60,000 nt of DNA from Nematostella vectensis (taxonomy: Eukaryota; Cnidaria; Anthozoa; Actiniaria; Edwardsiidae): contig NC_064041.1 in NCBI RefSeq assembly GCF_932526225.1, forward strand, positions 10,462,813 through 10,522,812. Reading direction: 5' to 3'. Positions within the stretch are counted from its first letter, which is position 1. Each line of letters starts with the position of its first letter. The notes under the pieces were generated by a model, which searched no databases, was not told the DNA's origin, and worked only from the letters and a program-made list of their open reading frames with translations. The position numbers were made by a program, and so were the translations under genes. This document shows positions 35,538 to 48,492 of this stretch, piece after piece.

Positions 35538-37877
35538 TCATCTTCCTTTTTCTGAAGATAGAAAAAAAAAATTTTTAGCTTTGAAAATTGCTGGGGTAGA
35601 TCTGATTTGTTAAAATGATAAAAAAAAAAGCTGCCAAAGAGACTAAGAACTTCATAGTACTGTATCATAAAACAAATCATAAAACAATCCGAGTTTTAAG
35701 AATTTTAATTTTAAGTACGTAAGGGGTGAGTACGGTATAGGTTGACTTACTAAGAACTCTGTCCCATTTCTTTATACGGGCGTACTCTTCCGGCATCCAA
35801 GTCTCCGGTCTGCTTAGTAGCCTAAAAATGAACAAGTAATTCTGGTGAGATTACAGTAAGAGGACTTTTGCTAAGTTCAAACGTCGTATTTAACCATGAG
35901 CCGTATTCAATGCAAATGCATGCAAATGAAGATAAAACAATCGACCCGATTCATTTACATGCATTTACACAGAATACGGTATACGGATAATACTATGTTT
36001 GAACTGGATTATAAGAAGGTGCGAGGCAATCAGACGGATTACCTCAGTCGTGCGCTGGATCATGGAAAGGTCTGAGGCATTTTTAAGATCTAGGGCTCGC
36101 GGTGGATCTCAGGCTTTTGTGGGGTGGATTGAGGAAAGACCATGAGAAGATCCGAGGAATTCACATGGATCATGGGATGGATCGGTGGATCTCAGGCTTT
36201 TGTGAGGTGGATTGAGGAAAGACCATGAGAAGATCCGAGGAATTCACATGGGTCATGGGATGGATCGGTGGATCTCAGGCTTTTGTGAGGTGGCTTGAGG
36301 AAAGACCATGAGAAGATCTGAGGAAATTCACATGGATCATGGGATGGATCGGTGGATCTCAGGCTTTTGTGAGGTGGATTAAGGAAAGACCATGAGAAGA
36401 TCCGAGGAATTCGCATGGATCATGGGATGGATCGGTGGATCTCAGGCTTTTGTGAGGTGGATTGAGAAAAGACCATGAGAAGATCCGAGGAATTCACATG
36501 GATCATGGGAAAATAGGTCTTACCCCGAGCTGGTTGAGAATGCTAGTGTAGTCATACAGCTTTCGGAAGCCCTTCGCGCGGGCGGCATCAGGCCTCTACA
36601 AGGAAAAACCAGCAACCAAGTTTGTAGCGTCACATTATTCCTTTCAGGTATTTGATTATTGGTTTTTCAATTTCCAAAAAAAGATAGAATGCCCAAGTCA
36701 TGAATAGACAGATGTGTACCTTTTGACAGTTTCCATGGAGATTGCAATGCCCTTCTCTTTGAATCGGTTATAGACATCTTCGCATTCTTCAGAGGCGGCG
36801 ATACCATCATCGTCCTACGTCACGTGATAAGGTAAGTACAGCGGGGGTTTACTCCAGAAATCCACACTTCTCACATAGCCTGATCTCATTTGGGGTTTAT
36901 TTGGAAATAGGTTCTACGGATTCTGAAGGTTTTATGTTCCACTAGTTCCGACTGCAAATAAGGCTACACGAGAGTGGGCTAAACGAGATCAGGCTACACG
37001 AGGTCAGGGTACACGAGGTCAGGCTACACGAGGTCAGGGTACACGAGGTCAAGGTACACGAGGTTAGGGTACACGAGGTCAGGGTACACGAGGTCAAGGT
37101 ACACGAGGTCAGGCTACACGAGAGTTGGCTACACGAGGTCAGGCTACACGAGGTCAGGCTACACGAGGTCAGGCTACACGAGAGTTGGCTACACGAGGTC
37201 AGGCTACACGAGGTCAGGCTACACGAGAGTTGGCTACACGAGGTCAGGCTACACGAGGTCAGGCTACCCGAGGTCAGGCTACACGAGGTCAGGCTACACG
37301 AGGTCAGGCTACATGAGGTCAGGCTACACGAGGTCAGGCTACAGGAGGTCAGGCTACACGAGGTCAGGCTACACGAGGTCAGGTTACACGAGGTCAGGCT
37401 ACACGAGGTCAGGCTACACGAGGTCAGGCTACACGAGGTCAGGCTACACGAGGTCAGGCTACACGAGGTCAGGCTACACGAGGTCAGGCTACACGAGGTC
37501 AGGCTACACGAAGTCAGGCTACACGAGGTCAGGCTACATGAGGTCAGGCTACACGAGGTCAGGCTACACGAGGTCAAGGTACACGAGGTCAGGCTAAACG
37601 AGGTCAGGCTAAACGAGGTCAGGCTACACGAGGTCAGGCTACACGAGGTCAGGCTACACGAGGTCAGGCTACACGAGGGCAGGCTACACGAGGTCAGGCT
37701 ACACGAGGTCAGGCTACACGAGGTCAGGCTACACGAGGTCAGGCTACACGAGGTCAGGCTAAACGACGGCTTATAGAAAGACAGAACACAGTGTACATAC
37801 CGCTCCCCACACGAAACCGAGGTCTTGAGAGCTCAGGTCAGCAGCCTTCATAGAAAAGTTGCTTCTGGAAGTGATCC
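35538..37877 (-). CDS. Five 3' exons of an unidentified minus-strand gene
   Basis: Exons: 37877-37801, 36814-36720, 36595-36524, 35821-35751, 35551-35538 (TGA). All have GT-AG borders and matching phases (329 nt). The peptide runs ITSRSNFSMKAADLSSQDLG, FVWGADDDGIAASEECEDVY, NRFKEKGIAISMETVKRGLM, PPARRASES, LLSRPETWMPEEYARIKKWD and ends RVLKKGR. It is hydrophilic and helical, with no membrane segment. RRAS is a PKA-type phosphorylation motif. I do not recognise the family. An alternative acceptor two bases inside the 36595 exon opens another frame (DAARAKGFRKLYDYTSILNQ), but that frame stops at the next exon. AATAAA on the minus strand at 35348-35343 supports a gene end here. The 76- to 83-bp and 15-bp arrays lie in its introns. 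Confidence 0.5.
35871..36006. repeat. Second octamer palindrome element
   Basis: It is a longer relative of 31299-31377, with outer arms CTAAGTTCAAACGTCGTATT and AATACTATGTTTGAACTGG. The left arm keeps two ATGCAAAT octamers (35910-35917, 35920-35927); the right arm has decayed (ATTTACAT). It lies 50 bp from an exon start at 35821. Confidence 0.65.
36100..36510. repeat. About 83-bp satellite, 5 copies
   Basis: The unit includes GGATCGGTGGATCTCAGGCT, TTTGTGAGGTGGATTGAGG and AAAGACCATGAGAAGATCCG. Copies are nearly identical, and the array lies in an intron of the minus-strand exon chain. Confidence 0.9.
36960..37768. repeat. 15-bp minisatellite, about 53 copies
   Basis: The unit AGGCTACACGAGGTC has no stop in several frames, so both strands show long artefact frames (SLTSC repeats on minus; ATRGQ and TRSGY on plus). 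It sits between the exons at 37801 and 36814. Confidence 0.95.
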
Positions 37878-38429
37878 CTGCAAAGTCGAACACACGAAAG
37901 GATGTCTCAATATGAATATGACCACGAACGGTGACTAAACACAGAAAGACTTTGAAGTCACCCTTTTGCAATAATATCAGTATCACAATGTTAATATATT
38001 ATCGCACATTAGGATCCGAAGAGTGATTCTGGCGTTACTTTAAAAAGATAAAACAGTTCAGACGTAAAAAAAGGCTTCAAGGTTTAATTAATTTCGATAA
38101 TGTTACTAATAAAAAGCTGTATTGAGATTTGTTGATATCTGTAAGCTTAACTAAACTTTCTTGCAAGCATAACAACTATGACATCCTCCGTATAAAAAAA
38201 CTAGTTTTTTTTCTGGTAACTAGACTTGTTAAACTTCGAAATTTTAGAGTAAGCCAACTGTACACTGTGTTCAATTTAGTGCAACTCGTGGGCGGCTCGA
38301 CTCGAGTTTTTGATGTCCGTCCTTCCCAAAAACACAATAGGGTGATTTAGAACCACAACGCCGACAAGAGGACGCCGCCTCGCGCACGTTCATTGCGCGC
38401 GTACGATGATTTACCGGCGTCCCGCAAAT

Positions 38430-38850
38430 AGGGTGATTTAGACCCTGTCCCAACGTATCCGTTTTCGTTGAAAAAAGAACCCTTATTGTTCCGTTTTCAA
38501 AAAGATCCGCGTCCACACGAAGCGTTTTCATTTTGATACGATCCGTCCCCGACCTGCAGAAACGATATGAATACGATTACGATAAGTTCTACAGCGCATG
38601 CGTAATCGTGCGCCAAGTGGGCTCGACCTGATATATCACGCCATCGTTTTCGAAAGGTTCCGTTTTCGTCCGTCCCCACGGCACCCAAAGGGTATCGTTT
38701 TCACTGTTCCACTCTGTAGTTTGTTTGCAAAATCGTTCCGTTTTCGGTCATCGTTTTAGCATTTCCGTGTGGACGATACCCGTATCCGTAACAAAAAGGT
38801 CGCGTTTTCAAAGAAGACGGAAACGCGGGGTCCACACGTATCCAGTGTTA
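38430..38850. mobile_element. Palindromic MITE with GTCCACACG/ATCCG words
   Basis: ACCCTGTCCCAACGTATCCG at the left and GGGGTCCACACGTATCC at the right, with repeated TTCCGTTTTCG words inside, mirror the element at 12560-12945. Confidence 0.6.
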
Positions 38851-41429
38851 TGTAATCGATGTTGTCACTAAAAGAAAAACTAGTCTTATTTGAGATATAT
38901 TCATATCTCATGAAAGAAAGAAACATCATATGACATATGAAAACATATGACAACTAAACTTGTTAGGTGTCATGTATGTATCAAGATAGGTGCAACGAGA
39001 TGGTCACGTGATTGAAATTATTGAACTGAATTAAGCTTTGGTTTATAGCTCCGCTTATATGGACAGTGCCTTAATCCATATTTTATAACGTTAAATCAGT
39101 GCCTCTTTGTTTGTAAAAATGGTTGAATAATTTACGTTTTGTCGCAATCTCTGACAAATTTTCTCAAATTCTCTTATTACAACCTTAAATCCATGTACCT
39201 CTGTAAAGTCACGAATCAGCCCGCGCTATCGTTGCCCGAAGATTCCATACATCCCGTCCTACGCCACTCTCTCAATACACCAATCGAATTTTACTCCAAT
39301 CACTCGATATACCACTCGTATCTTACGCTTATTACACCTATTAAACCATTTCACTAATAGCTCACTCCAGGCTTTGCAGGAACATATTTCTCCATTTACT
39401 TGAATTGCTGATTTCAACATGAGTAGATCCTACATCAGCCACCCGAGACAACTCTTAAACCACTCACTCCTAAACTAAGCCATAAACCAGGTGGCTCGTA
39501 TTCCAGAAATCACTTTAGACTGTTTCTTACTAGAATGGATACGCAAGGAAAAACGCAAGAAAAAGACAAGTGCATCAGTGCATCACGAGCGGGAAGCGAA
39601 GAGATACAAACGTGGGAACATAAAAAAAAACAAATCAATAGTAAGTACTACAGTACCAGAAGTTCGAAACCTCTCCAATTTGCGCTTTTGCTATACGGGC
39701 GCATTGCACTGATTTGTAGGCATAAATGCACTACATTTCCAAGGAAGAATGAAAGTTTGATAAATGCTAAAATATCTCAAGGTAGGGCGTGGTCTCTCCA
39801 ATATATGACGTCATACTACCTAATCTAATACCAATAATGCTGCTTCCAGATCGCAAGTTTCAATGAAATAAACCCGTGGAGCTTGAAGATATTATTGTGT
39901 CCCAATTGCGGACTGATTTTGAACAATTTTCAAATGAGCGTTTTTTGAGAAAATAAAGGATGTTCATTTTAGAGGTTTAATATATACAATATTAACCCGT
40001 ATTATTTATACCACCACAAAACTTCGTCCAGGGAGGTAAATTCGACAACCGACTTGTCTAGTATTTTGCTTGATAAAATTGATGCCAAACCGATTAATTT
40101 TTTTTTAGATCGCGAGATTTCTTTTATAGAACGTGGATGATGCCTCGCCATCTTAGAGCTACCACGTCATTCAGCGCTGCAACATAAAAATGCGTCTCAT
40201 ATCCAATCTCCACCTACAATTTTTTTTCTAGATCACTGACCGAATACTTTGATGATTAATTAGCACGCTGTGTAAATTGAGTATTGCGATAAAGCCTAGT
40301 TACAAATGCGAATAATGTATAAAAGAATTTTGTTATCAGAATATTGACTATTCTCTCGCTTTATTGAAACATATCTTTTCTTGCTCAAATCAGCACTTTA
40401 GGTCGTTAAGTAGCTGCCCTAGGTTAAAAACTTATGCTCGCCTTTTTTTTTACAGTATTTGCTGTTTTAAAACGTTTTTATAGCCAGTTTCGGCGTTTAT
40501 TTTTTAAACGCGCGCGTAAATTGTTTTCCCGCCATTCGATTGTCCCGCCTAAAAACGTAAAGTTCCCGGATGATCGCGTGCGCTTAACAAACGAATCTTC
40601 AAGTAACGAGAAATGTCCTAATATATGATCTGGCGCTTGAGTCCTAGAGCGAGCCGAGAGAGCTTAGTGGGTCAGACTGTTTTTATAACTATAAACGAAC
40701 GGATGAAACTTCAAGCAATAGTTAATAATGATCTTTATTTCTTAGAGATAAACGCACATATCTCAAAGAACACAAACATAGCTCAATTACTACTTCCATC
40801 GGCTGATGTTGGGAAGCGAATGCAATATTTTCGAATGAATTTGGTAAATACAGTATTAAACTTTGTTTTTAGATTATTATTTCGAGATTTTAACACAATA
40901 TGTGCCTTCCAATAATAAATGAAAACAATAACAAAGGCGTAGCTGATAAGGGCACTTAACTCGACAATTTTAGTAAAAGAGGTATGCGAATGGATGCTTT
41001 CTGTACTTTGCTAGGATGCCAAAATGGAGGGAGACAGTAGCTGTTTAAACTCGCGATTTTTCGCGACTTTCTTTCCTATCCGCGAAGTAAAAATTAACGC
41101 ATTAAAAATACATGTTTGGTCCCTACTTCTGCTATTTAAAAAAAACGTGACGAAAATTATGTTCCCTACGGAGAGAGGTGGGCGAACATTTGACCCCTGG
41201 TGCGTGAGAATGGAGAAGGAAACAATAGGGGGTGAGATGGGTAGAAAAATAAGCACTTCTTGATGCGTGGGGAGGAAGTTAAACCAAAATAATACCCCAA
41301 ATATAATATCCCTGATAAATGAATGCATGAATGGTGAGCGAATCATGAAGCATACGCCAAGCCTTTCCAATAAATTAAGTTTTCTTTTAATTAGGTTGAA
41401 GAACTGAAAATCTGTCTTTCCTTTACAAC

Positions 41430-41540
41430 AATAGAGAAATGAGAAATAGAGAAATGAGAAATAGAGAAATGTGAAATAGAGAAATGAGAAATAGAGAAAT
41501 GAGAAATAGAGAAATGAGAACAAGAGAAATAGAGAAATGA
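41430..41540. repeat. 15-bp simple repeat (TAGAGAAATGAGAAA)n
   Basis: About seven units with small variations. It produces a Phe/Ser/Leu/Tyr artefact frame on the minus strand. Confidence 0.85.
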
Positions 41541-41862
41541 GTACCGCAGCTAAGTGTGGGAAATATCTAATGTTGTCATGAGTGCGTACAAGAGGCTGCA
41601 CCTAGTACCTAAGAAAAATGTAATAGTTATAAAAAGTCATCTGGGACGTGCGCTACCGTGGTCACACAAAGGTTACAAAAGACATTTTTGATTGACACAA
41701 ACTTTTATTTTAGTCTTTTCAAAATAAAAATTCTGTTAATGTGTTCTGATACGCAAGAAAGCATCGCTTTGCCTTGCTAGTTAACTAGTGATTCTTATTT
41801 CAATCAAATAGTAGGTTTTTGTATCCTTGATGGCTAAATTATCAAGGCGGTTACCGCGAGGC

Positions 41863-42032
41863 GCAGAGTAAAACCCGAGCTCAATCGTACAAAGGAAGGG
41901 AAATAAGGAGTACTCTTTGAAGAGTACGTGAGAGAGCGTAGAGCAGAGTAAAACCCGAGCTCAATCGTACAAAGGAAGGTAAACAAGGAAAATAAGGGAA
42001 AGCACTCTTTGAAGAGTACGTGAGAGAGCGTA
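41863..42032. repeat. Tandem duplication, about 80-90 bp
   Basis: Two copies of GAGTAAAACCCGAGCTCAAT...TTTGAAGAGTACGTGAGAGA differ by a short insertion in the second copy. Confidence 0.8.
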
Positions 42033-43259
42033 GAGCCTAAAGGCATACGCGGCGAAAATAGTAGATACCTAACACAGGTAGGGAGAAAGTAACATGCGAA
42101 ACACTGAAATAAATATAATAATGATAAATTCCCCAATTGTCCGGTTATTATTTAGCGGCTTAATGAGCAACCAAAATGCATCGCTTCTTTTCGCGCAGCT
42201 AAATACATTTTATGAATACCAGCTTGTGTTGAAATTGGTAAAATTTGACCCACAAACCTTCTCCTGAAATATATTGCACTCCTGTTCGGAAATTGATTTA
42301 AGCTCTACTGTATTTTGAGAAGCTCTGAAGCTTTAAAAATTCCGTGAAATGACCACAAAAACTATCAAGACTTATTACTCTATCTATCTACTATGTCAGG
42401 TGATAACTGCAAGTTGTCAATAGCCTTCAGACTGAACGTTTTGTCTAAAGGTGCTCTTGCGTAATTTGAGGACCGAGTCTTTAGAAATTACGCGGAACGA
42501 CCACATTTACCACCCAAACTTATCCAATGACCTACAATATTTTACGTATTCTACGAGTAGAGAAAATTTTATCGAAAATTTATTTGTGAAGTTCTCATAA
42601 TCAATGTTTATATTCAAACCTTAAAAGTACATAAACAAGACCCTCCATAAATGAAAGTGAGGAAAATTAGTTCCATTTTTCATTAGACTTGATTAACGTT
42701 AAGTATAAGACTTTACGTTGTTTTGTTATACTATCTGGCGTGTTTCCCACATTTTGTTAATGCCTCTGTATACGGAAACGAAATGCCGGGGAAAGGCAAA
42801 TTTTCAGAGAAGAATAATGCAAATTATATCAAATGACAGTATTTTGCCGATGGCATCTTCTGTTTGGCCTTGAGACATTTGCAGCGGAATTTAAAAGGGC
42901 TTTTTTTGGCATTTTTGACGCCACAAAATGCATCTAGTTGTTGTCTATTTGGTTTTGATAACGACTTTCTTGAAAACAGTCTCGATTTTCTTTAAAAAAA
43001 TGTACCTATTTTGAATTTAATGCAGTTCAACTTTACTTGAGAAAAGCAGTTTAACAAAACAGAAATTATACTTTTAACAGAAACCTGGAAAATCGCTCAG
43101 ACAAATGTTTCAATTGTAACGGGAGACATTTTCTCACACGAAAAAAAGTAAAAAAAAGCTCTGAGTGTGAGCGTTTTTAGTAGCATTTGGCTGAATTTGA
43201 ACATATCATACTAGGTAGATACAAGCTTTTAGTTAAATACTTTATACTAAGCAAATATT

Positions 43260-43420
43260 TATTAGTCCGATTATACACAACACTCAGTGAAACGAACCCC
43301 GTATAGAACGGACAAAACTGCCAAAAAATGTGTTTGTTATATAGAGGTTTGCTTTGTTTCATATATTATATATATTGAGGTGTTCGCTTAATGAATGTCC
43401 GTTATATGGAGGTTTCAATG
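43260..43420. mobile_element. Pogo/Tigger-like MITE remnant
   Basis: AACCTCTATATAAC words occur in both orientations (GTTATATAGAGGTTTG at about 43335; CCGTTATATGGAGGTTTC at about 43400). This matches terminal motifs of pogo-type elements and the fragment at 18600. Confidence 0.4.
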
Positions 43421-46400
43421 TATCGTTTCTATTCTTTATTTATTACATAATTTTACAATCTATACATTATTATTAATTATCTCTTTCTAAGCTAGACATC
43501 CTAATTTTCTAGCGATCGATTAATCTAGAAACAGCATATTACAACATATTAACAGGATATTACAAGTCTTTACTCGTTAACTTATCTGGGCATTTGTCTC
43601 TGTTGTCTAGCTACGGTTGTCTAGCTACCGTTGTCTAGCTTTTTCTAGAGAAAACTAAGAACCATACCCTGTGATACCATCAGTTATTATAAGTAACCCA
43701 GGCAATTCAGTAGACGTAGTAAAAACATAGCATAGGAAATAAGCAGTATTATAGACATCATATCTAGCATTTTTTTATACAAGAAAACGGACTAATCCCT
43801 TTTCCTTTCAACAGAACTATATCCTGTGACAGAATACAGTGAGGAAAATAAAATAATCCAAGTAGAATAAATAAAGAACACCGAATGAAAATAATCATTA
43901 AGAATTAAATATACTTTTTTAATAAGGAACGTCTAATTTTCAGTCGAGGCATGCAAATGTTTTTAAGGATGTTGATAAATTTTAGTGTATATAAAAATTA
44001 ATACCAGTTAATAAGAATTTTAAAAGAATTACAATAATTATCAATAGCAATAATAATTAAAGTTTGTTATTATGAACACAATTTGATTCTGTATTTTAGA
44101 ACAACAATATTATTTTGCTGCTATCTGAGCCTAGGCATCTTCTTATCATGTTCTTAGAATTTGGTGAAATCTCAGGCTGGACTTTCTTATAGAAAAGGTT
44201 CTTAGAAAAAAAAATGAGTTTATCAAAGTTTGGTTGACTTTATCTGGAAATTTTTCTCATTGGACTTATCTTTTTTCGATAACTCTTAATTTTACCCTGT
44301 GGTAACCTATATTGGTTAAAATAAAATAGTCTACGTAGAAGTAATAAAAACATCGATCAAAAATGTGAATTATTAGATGGATATTGTACGTGTTTGCTGG
44401 TGGACACAAAGCGGTTGGACACGAGTAAGGAGAACTCCGGACTCCGCATGCCCTAGAGCAATAAATGTAAAATCAAAAGAAAACTGAACATTATTGGCCG
44501 GATATCACACGCATTTTGTCATATCTTTACATTTTTTACAAGGCGGCGGCGTTTCATTTGAGTCGGGTTTCATTTGATTGGGAGCGTGATGTACGAGGCC
44601 ATAAGAGACCTTTGTCGGAAGACAGGAGGCCAAAATCACTGATAACAAGTCATCTCTTTACGAATTTAAAAGCATTAGAAAACACTGGTGAAGACGCCTT
44701 CTTAGCAAGGAGATATTCAGGATCCTGAGGCAGGAGGGAAAAAAAACAACAACAAAAGGAAAGATAATATGTTGAGGAAGCTTCATGGTACGTTTAGTAC
44801 AAAATTACAAAACAAAATAGAAACAATAGTGACAATTCTACTGTCACTTATAATTGTCTCACAAACGCCTGAAGAAATCAAATATTTTGATTAAAATTGG
44901 CATTTGTTTTTTTCTTAAATACATAGTAGTCCGGATTTCAAGGCGACAAAGGAAATGGGTAAATTCTAAACTTACCACAACACGATCATAAGAGATAGCA
45001 ACAGAGACCAATCACTTAATTAAAAATATCTTGGAGGCAAAAAAAGAAAAGAGAAACATTCGGGATTTTAACATGAATCTATAGCCCAAAGGAGTTTCAG
45101 CGGCGAATGTGTTTGTAGATCCGCGACGTCTTTACAAAAACCTCTACGAAGTTAGTTCATCATCAATCGACCAGTTCTATCCGTGATTTTTGTGTCAATC
45201 TATCACAGTAATTGGCAAATCACTTGAAATGGTCACAGACCAAAGTGGACAAGTCAAAAACGCATCTTCATTTCGATGTTAAGTGAACAGAAAAGTCTCG
45301 AGTTTTAAGATGTCCTTGAACGGACAAATTGCGTATATAAGTTTCAAACTAGCTGAAGGTTATATATTAGTATCACTGTTTTTTATCTGTAGAATAATTC
45401 GTGTTCTCTGAGTACCAGTCGACAAAGCAGAACTATACCATTTTTTTATGTATGTCTTATGGTGATATTAAATGAAGCGGCGTGGAAAAGGGTATAATTT
45501 CTGTTTCACCGCTAAGAACAACGGCGTTTCAATGCGCACAATAGCTCAGGAAAAAACCACCAAGTGATATAACAGATCAATATAGATTACCCATCACACG
45601 TACTACAATAATGGCGCTTATTTTTCTTTTTATGTGCATTACGCTACAAGAATATTCATTAATAGGTAAAAAGCACGGAATCTCGGTATTTTGCCCACAG
45701 AGCCGATATTTTTGTTCTAAAGAATTGACGTTCACGGTGATCTATTTGTTTTGTGATCAGCTGATTGTTGTTATTTATAGTTGTTTTGTGAATAGCAACG
45801 CGTGTGTAAATCCCAAAGATTGTTTGCATATTCCCAAGATTCGGTACTTTTGATATCAGTTTGAAGACGAATGTCATAGGAGCAAATGAGAACCCTTACC
45901 ACCCTTAAATGAATAGTCTAATTCAAATAATTTTGTTCAATAAAAACGGTGGAAAAAAAAGCGGGGAATTTTTCCTTGAATTAAAAAAAAAAGCTACAAA
46001 CAAATTACGAAAAAATCACATGAAATTGTAAAGAAAGAGTATAATTTGTATGATGAAATTTGACGCGACGCACGGTCTAAGAGAACACTTGGCGAACAGA
46101 GGGGTCTCGGAAGAAGTAGGTTGATGGACGCAAAAGCTTACCAGCAAAGGAATCGCGTATTTGGTCCGGGCCGATTAGCTATGCACGCCTAGTACCCCTT
46201 GCAATCCATATACTCTACTAAATCTTGACAGCATGCAAATGAGGGATCAGTCTTTTTTCTAAACAAAAGATGATAGATTACAATCAGTAGCGAATCTTAT
46301 CGTGCAAGGGAAGGTTTTGTTCTCCGCGAGACTAACGACTAGATTTTGGCCGGAAAATGCTATTTGAAGCCCTCGGGAAAGTCTCACGACAATATGCGAT

Positions 46401-47361
46401 ACCAGGTGCTCGAGGATCCATCTAGTAGGTGTCAAAGAGTTCAATCTTACTCCGCGGAGATACTGCGATTCTCGGTCTGGGAGCTTTATCCTCGTGAACT
46501 TGGACCTGTAGCCACCGCGAATGGAGTCGAGATATTAACTGGAATTTAAAGAGCAAGGACGGAGGCGTCGGAAAATCATAGTTTAAATAAAAACGCGCAG
46601 CAAGGGATTAAAAACTGAAAAAAGTGGATTAATGAAAAGTAAGAGCTTTGCGAGACGCAAGGGGAGACAAAACAGCAATGTGCATTTTTCTCTAAAAAAC
46701 AAGGTTTGGTAATTTTAATGGTTAATGGTCGTTGGTTGGTCGTTATTAGTGCGTAAATGTGGATGGTACAATTAGGAGAAAAGGTGGTTTGACGGAGTTG
46801 ACAGTTGATATACCGCTGCGATAGCAGTGACGATAGTAAAGTCCCCGGTTCATTTTGTCGACGCTACGTGAACCAGAGCACAATAGACCGTTAGCAGCGA
46901 GAAAACAACACAGTCGGAGCAATACAAACGCTGCGTGTATCTGAAATAATAGAAAGCAGACGCTTCAACGATTCTAGCGATTCCTTCAAGGATAAAGGGT
47001 CAATTTGCTTAAGACAAGATCGGATTAAACTCGTTTGGTGGATCAACTTTGACCAAATGGTAGAATCGTTAGTCGTGTAAAACACAAGGCATAACTTGTA
47101 CGGAATAATTCATTATAAGGAAGAACAAGTTCAGAGATAAACATCGCCGAATGCAAAGCTGAGGGGAAGCTACCTTTTAGGTGCAACTCGATAATTCAAG
47201 AGGTACAATTCGGAAAGAAAGACGAGGACGGACTCATTAAACTTGTATTTCAAGAAAGAAGACTGATCGTAAGAAGCTGATACGTGGTTAAGACCAATTG
47301 TTTTTTTATTATTAATCTAACGCCAGTAAATAGCAAGACAATCTTTTGAGAGTTTGCAACG

Positions 47362-48492
47362 ATGGATATTCCAAGGAATTACTCGCAAACCTTGTACAAC
47401 TCGGCAAGTAACTCGTTAACTCACAACAACTCGACTGGCGACTCGTTTACCCTCAACAACTCGACTAGCATTTCGCTGGCTAGTCCATTTTGGTGCGTAG
47501 CCTTTGCCTGTCAAGGAATCCTTATTCTTTTTAGCAACATCGTTACCATAGTAACCTTCTGGCTAAACAAACATTTGCGCAAGCGCAGTGTATTCCTACT
47601 CATCAATCTCTCGGTGGCGGACTTCCTGGTTGGCTTGTTACCAGTTCCTCTTTATGTCTACTTTGTCGGCGTAGGTTCTGGGTTCTGGCCGCCCCCGTCA
47701 CCAGCTCTCCAGAACATCCTCACCCACATCTTCACGTACGTCGACATATTCCTTGGCCTCACGTCTATAGTAACGCTGGCGTGTATCTCCCTGGAGCGCA
47801 TGCGTGCCACAGTCTGGCCATTACGTCATCGAATGACGACGAACCGTATGTACAGCGGTGTAATCTGTCTGACGTGGGTTTTTGCGGCGCTCATCGCGAG
47901 CCTGGCGACCTACATCAAGACGTCGCACGTGGAGTATGATATATATGCCGCGTGGATGTCTGTATCAATCTTGTTGGTCTCCCTGTGTATTATCTTGGTC
48001 TCCTACTCCTTTGTGTTCGCGAGCTTTAGGCGCTCTGGCAAGCGAAACCGGAGCGTGGGTCACGTGAACAAAACTATTTACCGCGACAACAGGCTTGCGA
48101 TCACCCTCTTTCTAGTCACGATAGCCTCCCTGCTAGCGTGGGTACCCTTTGTGGTGCTCAACGGGATCTATTACTACACGGATATAAAGTTTACATACAC
48201 GGTCCAGAACGTGGTAAAACTACTGCACTATATGAACTCCTTGATCAATACGGTGATCTACGCGAGCAGGATGGCGGAATTCAAGCGTGCTCTATTCCAC
48301 TTCATGTTTAAATGCTCTAGGCTCAACGAGGACAGCCCCCCACCCACCACAAAGATACCGTTGAGCACAAGAAACGGAGACACGCCCGGGGATACCGACA
48401 GCGAGAGAGGGAGTCCTGTCCTGAGCATGCGCACTAGAAGCAAGGCGGAGAGACTTCGGTTGTTGCTGCACACTCGAAAGTGTGATCATTAG
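47362..48492 (+). CDS. Intronless rhodopsin-family GPCR, 376 aa
   Basis: A single open frame from ATG in GCAACGATGG context. The N-terminus has five NXS/T glycosylation sites. Seven helices: TM1 FSNIV, TM2 NLSVADFLVGLL, TM3 with Asp at the position equivalent to 3.32 followed by SLERM, TM4 TWVFAAL, TM5 without the usual proline, TM6 LAWVP, TM7 NTVIY, then helix 8 and a Ser/Pro-rich tail. Asp3.32 is the amine-binding residue in aminergic receptors, so an amine-like ligand is possible but unproven. DRY is replaced by ERM and NPxxY by NTVIY. No cysteine is present at 3.25 or in extracellular loop 2, so the canonical disulfide is missing. AATAAA occurs at 48825-48830. The gene is opposite to, and apparently inside an intron of, the minus-strand exon chain. 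Confidence 0.9.
   Translation: MDIPRNYSQTLYNSASNSLTHNNSTGDSFTLNNSTSISLASPFWCVAFACQGILILFSNIVTIVTFWLNKHLRKRSVFLLINLSVADFLVGLLPVPLYVYFVGVGSGFWPPPSPALQNILTHIFTYVDIFLGLTSIVTLACISLERMRATVWPLRHRMTTNRMYSGVICLTWVFAALIASLATYIKTSHVEYDIYAAWMSVSILLVSLCIILVSYSFVFASFRRSGKRNRSVGHVNKTIYRDNRLAITLFLVTIASLLAWVPFVVLNGIYYYTDIKFTYTVQNVVKLLHYMNSLINTVIYASRMAEFKRALFHFMFKCSRLNEDSPPPTTKIPLSTRNGDTPGDTDSERGSPVLSMRTRSKAERLRLLLHTRKCDH

Larger units (their letters stand above)
37990..47361. other. Long stretch without supported genes
   Basis: No coding exon could be supported on either strand. Listed separately: the palindromic element at 38430-38850, simple and duplicated repeats at 41430-41540 and 41863-42032, and pogo-like ends at 43260-43420. 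Small frames at 40625-40915, 44516-44728, 45611-45853 and 46346-46549 have no recognisable features. The last kilobase probably includes 5' sequence of the receptor starting at 47362. Confidence 0.4.

Noticed and set aside
36524-36593. Alternative reading of the 36595 exon containing KGFRKLYDYTSILNQ
   Set aside because: It needs a less usual acceptor (TAGAG) and then meets a stop at the end of the next exon; the frame giving RGLMPPARRASES continues in phase through two more exons.
36942-37597. 211-aa SLTSC-repeat frame and plus-strand ATRGQ/TRSGY frames
   Set aside because: Artefacts of the stop-free 15-bp minisatellite.
45611-45853. 80-aa frame with a hydrophobic start and several Cys
   Set aside because: Looks vaguely secreted, but has no conserved spacing, no splice context and no relative in the window.
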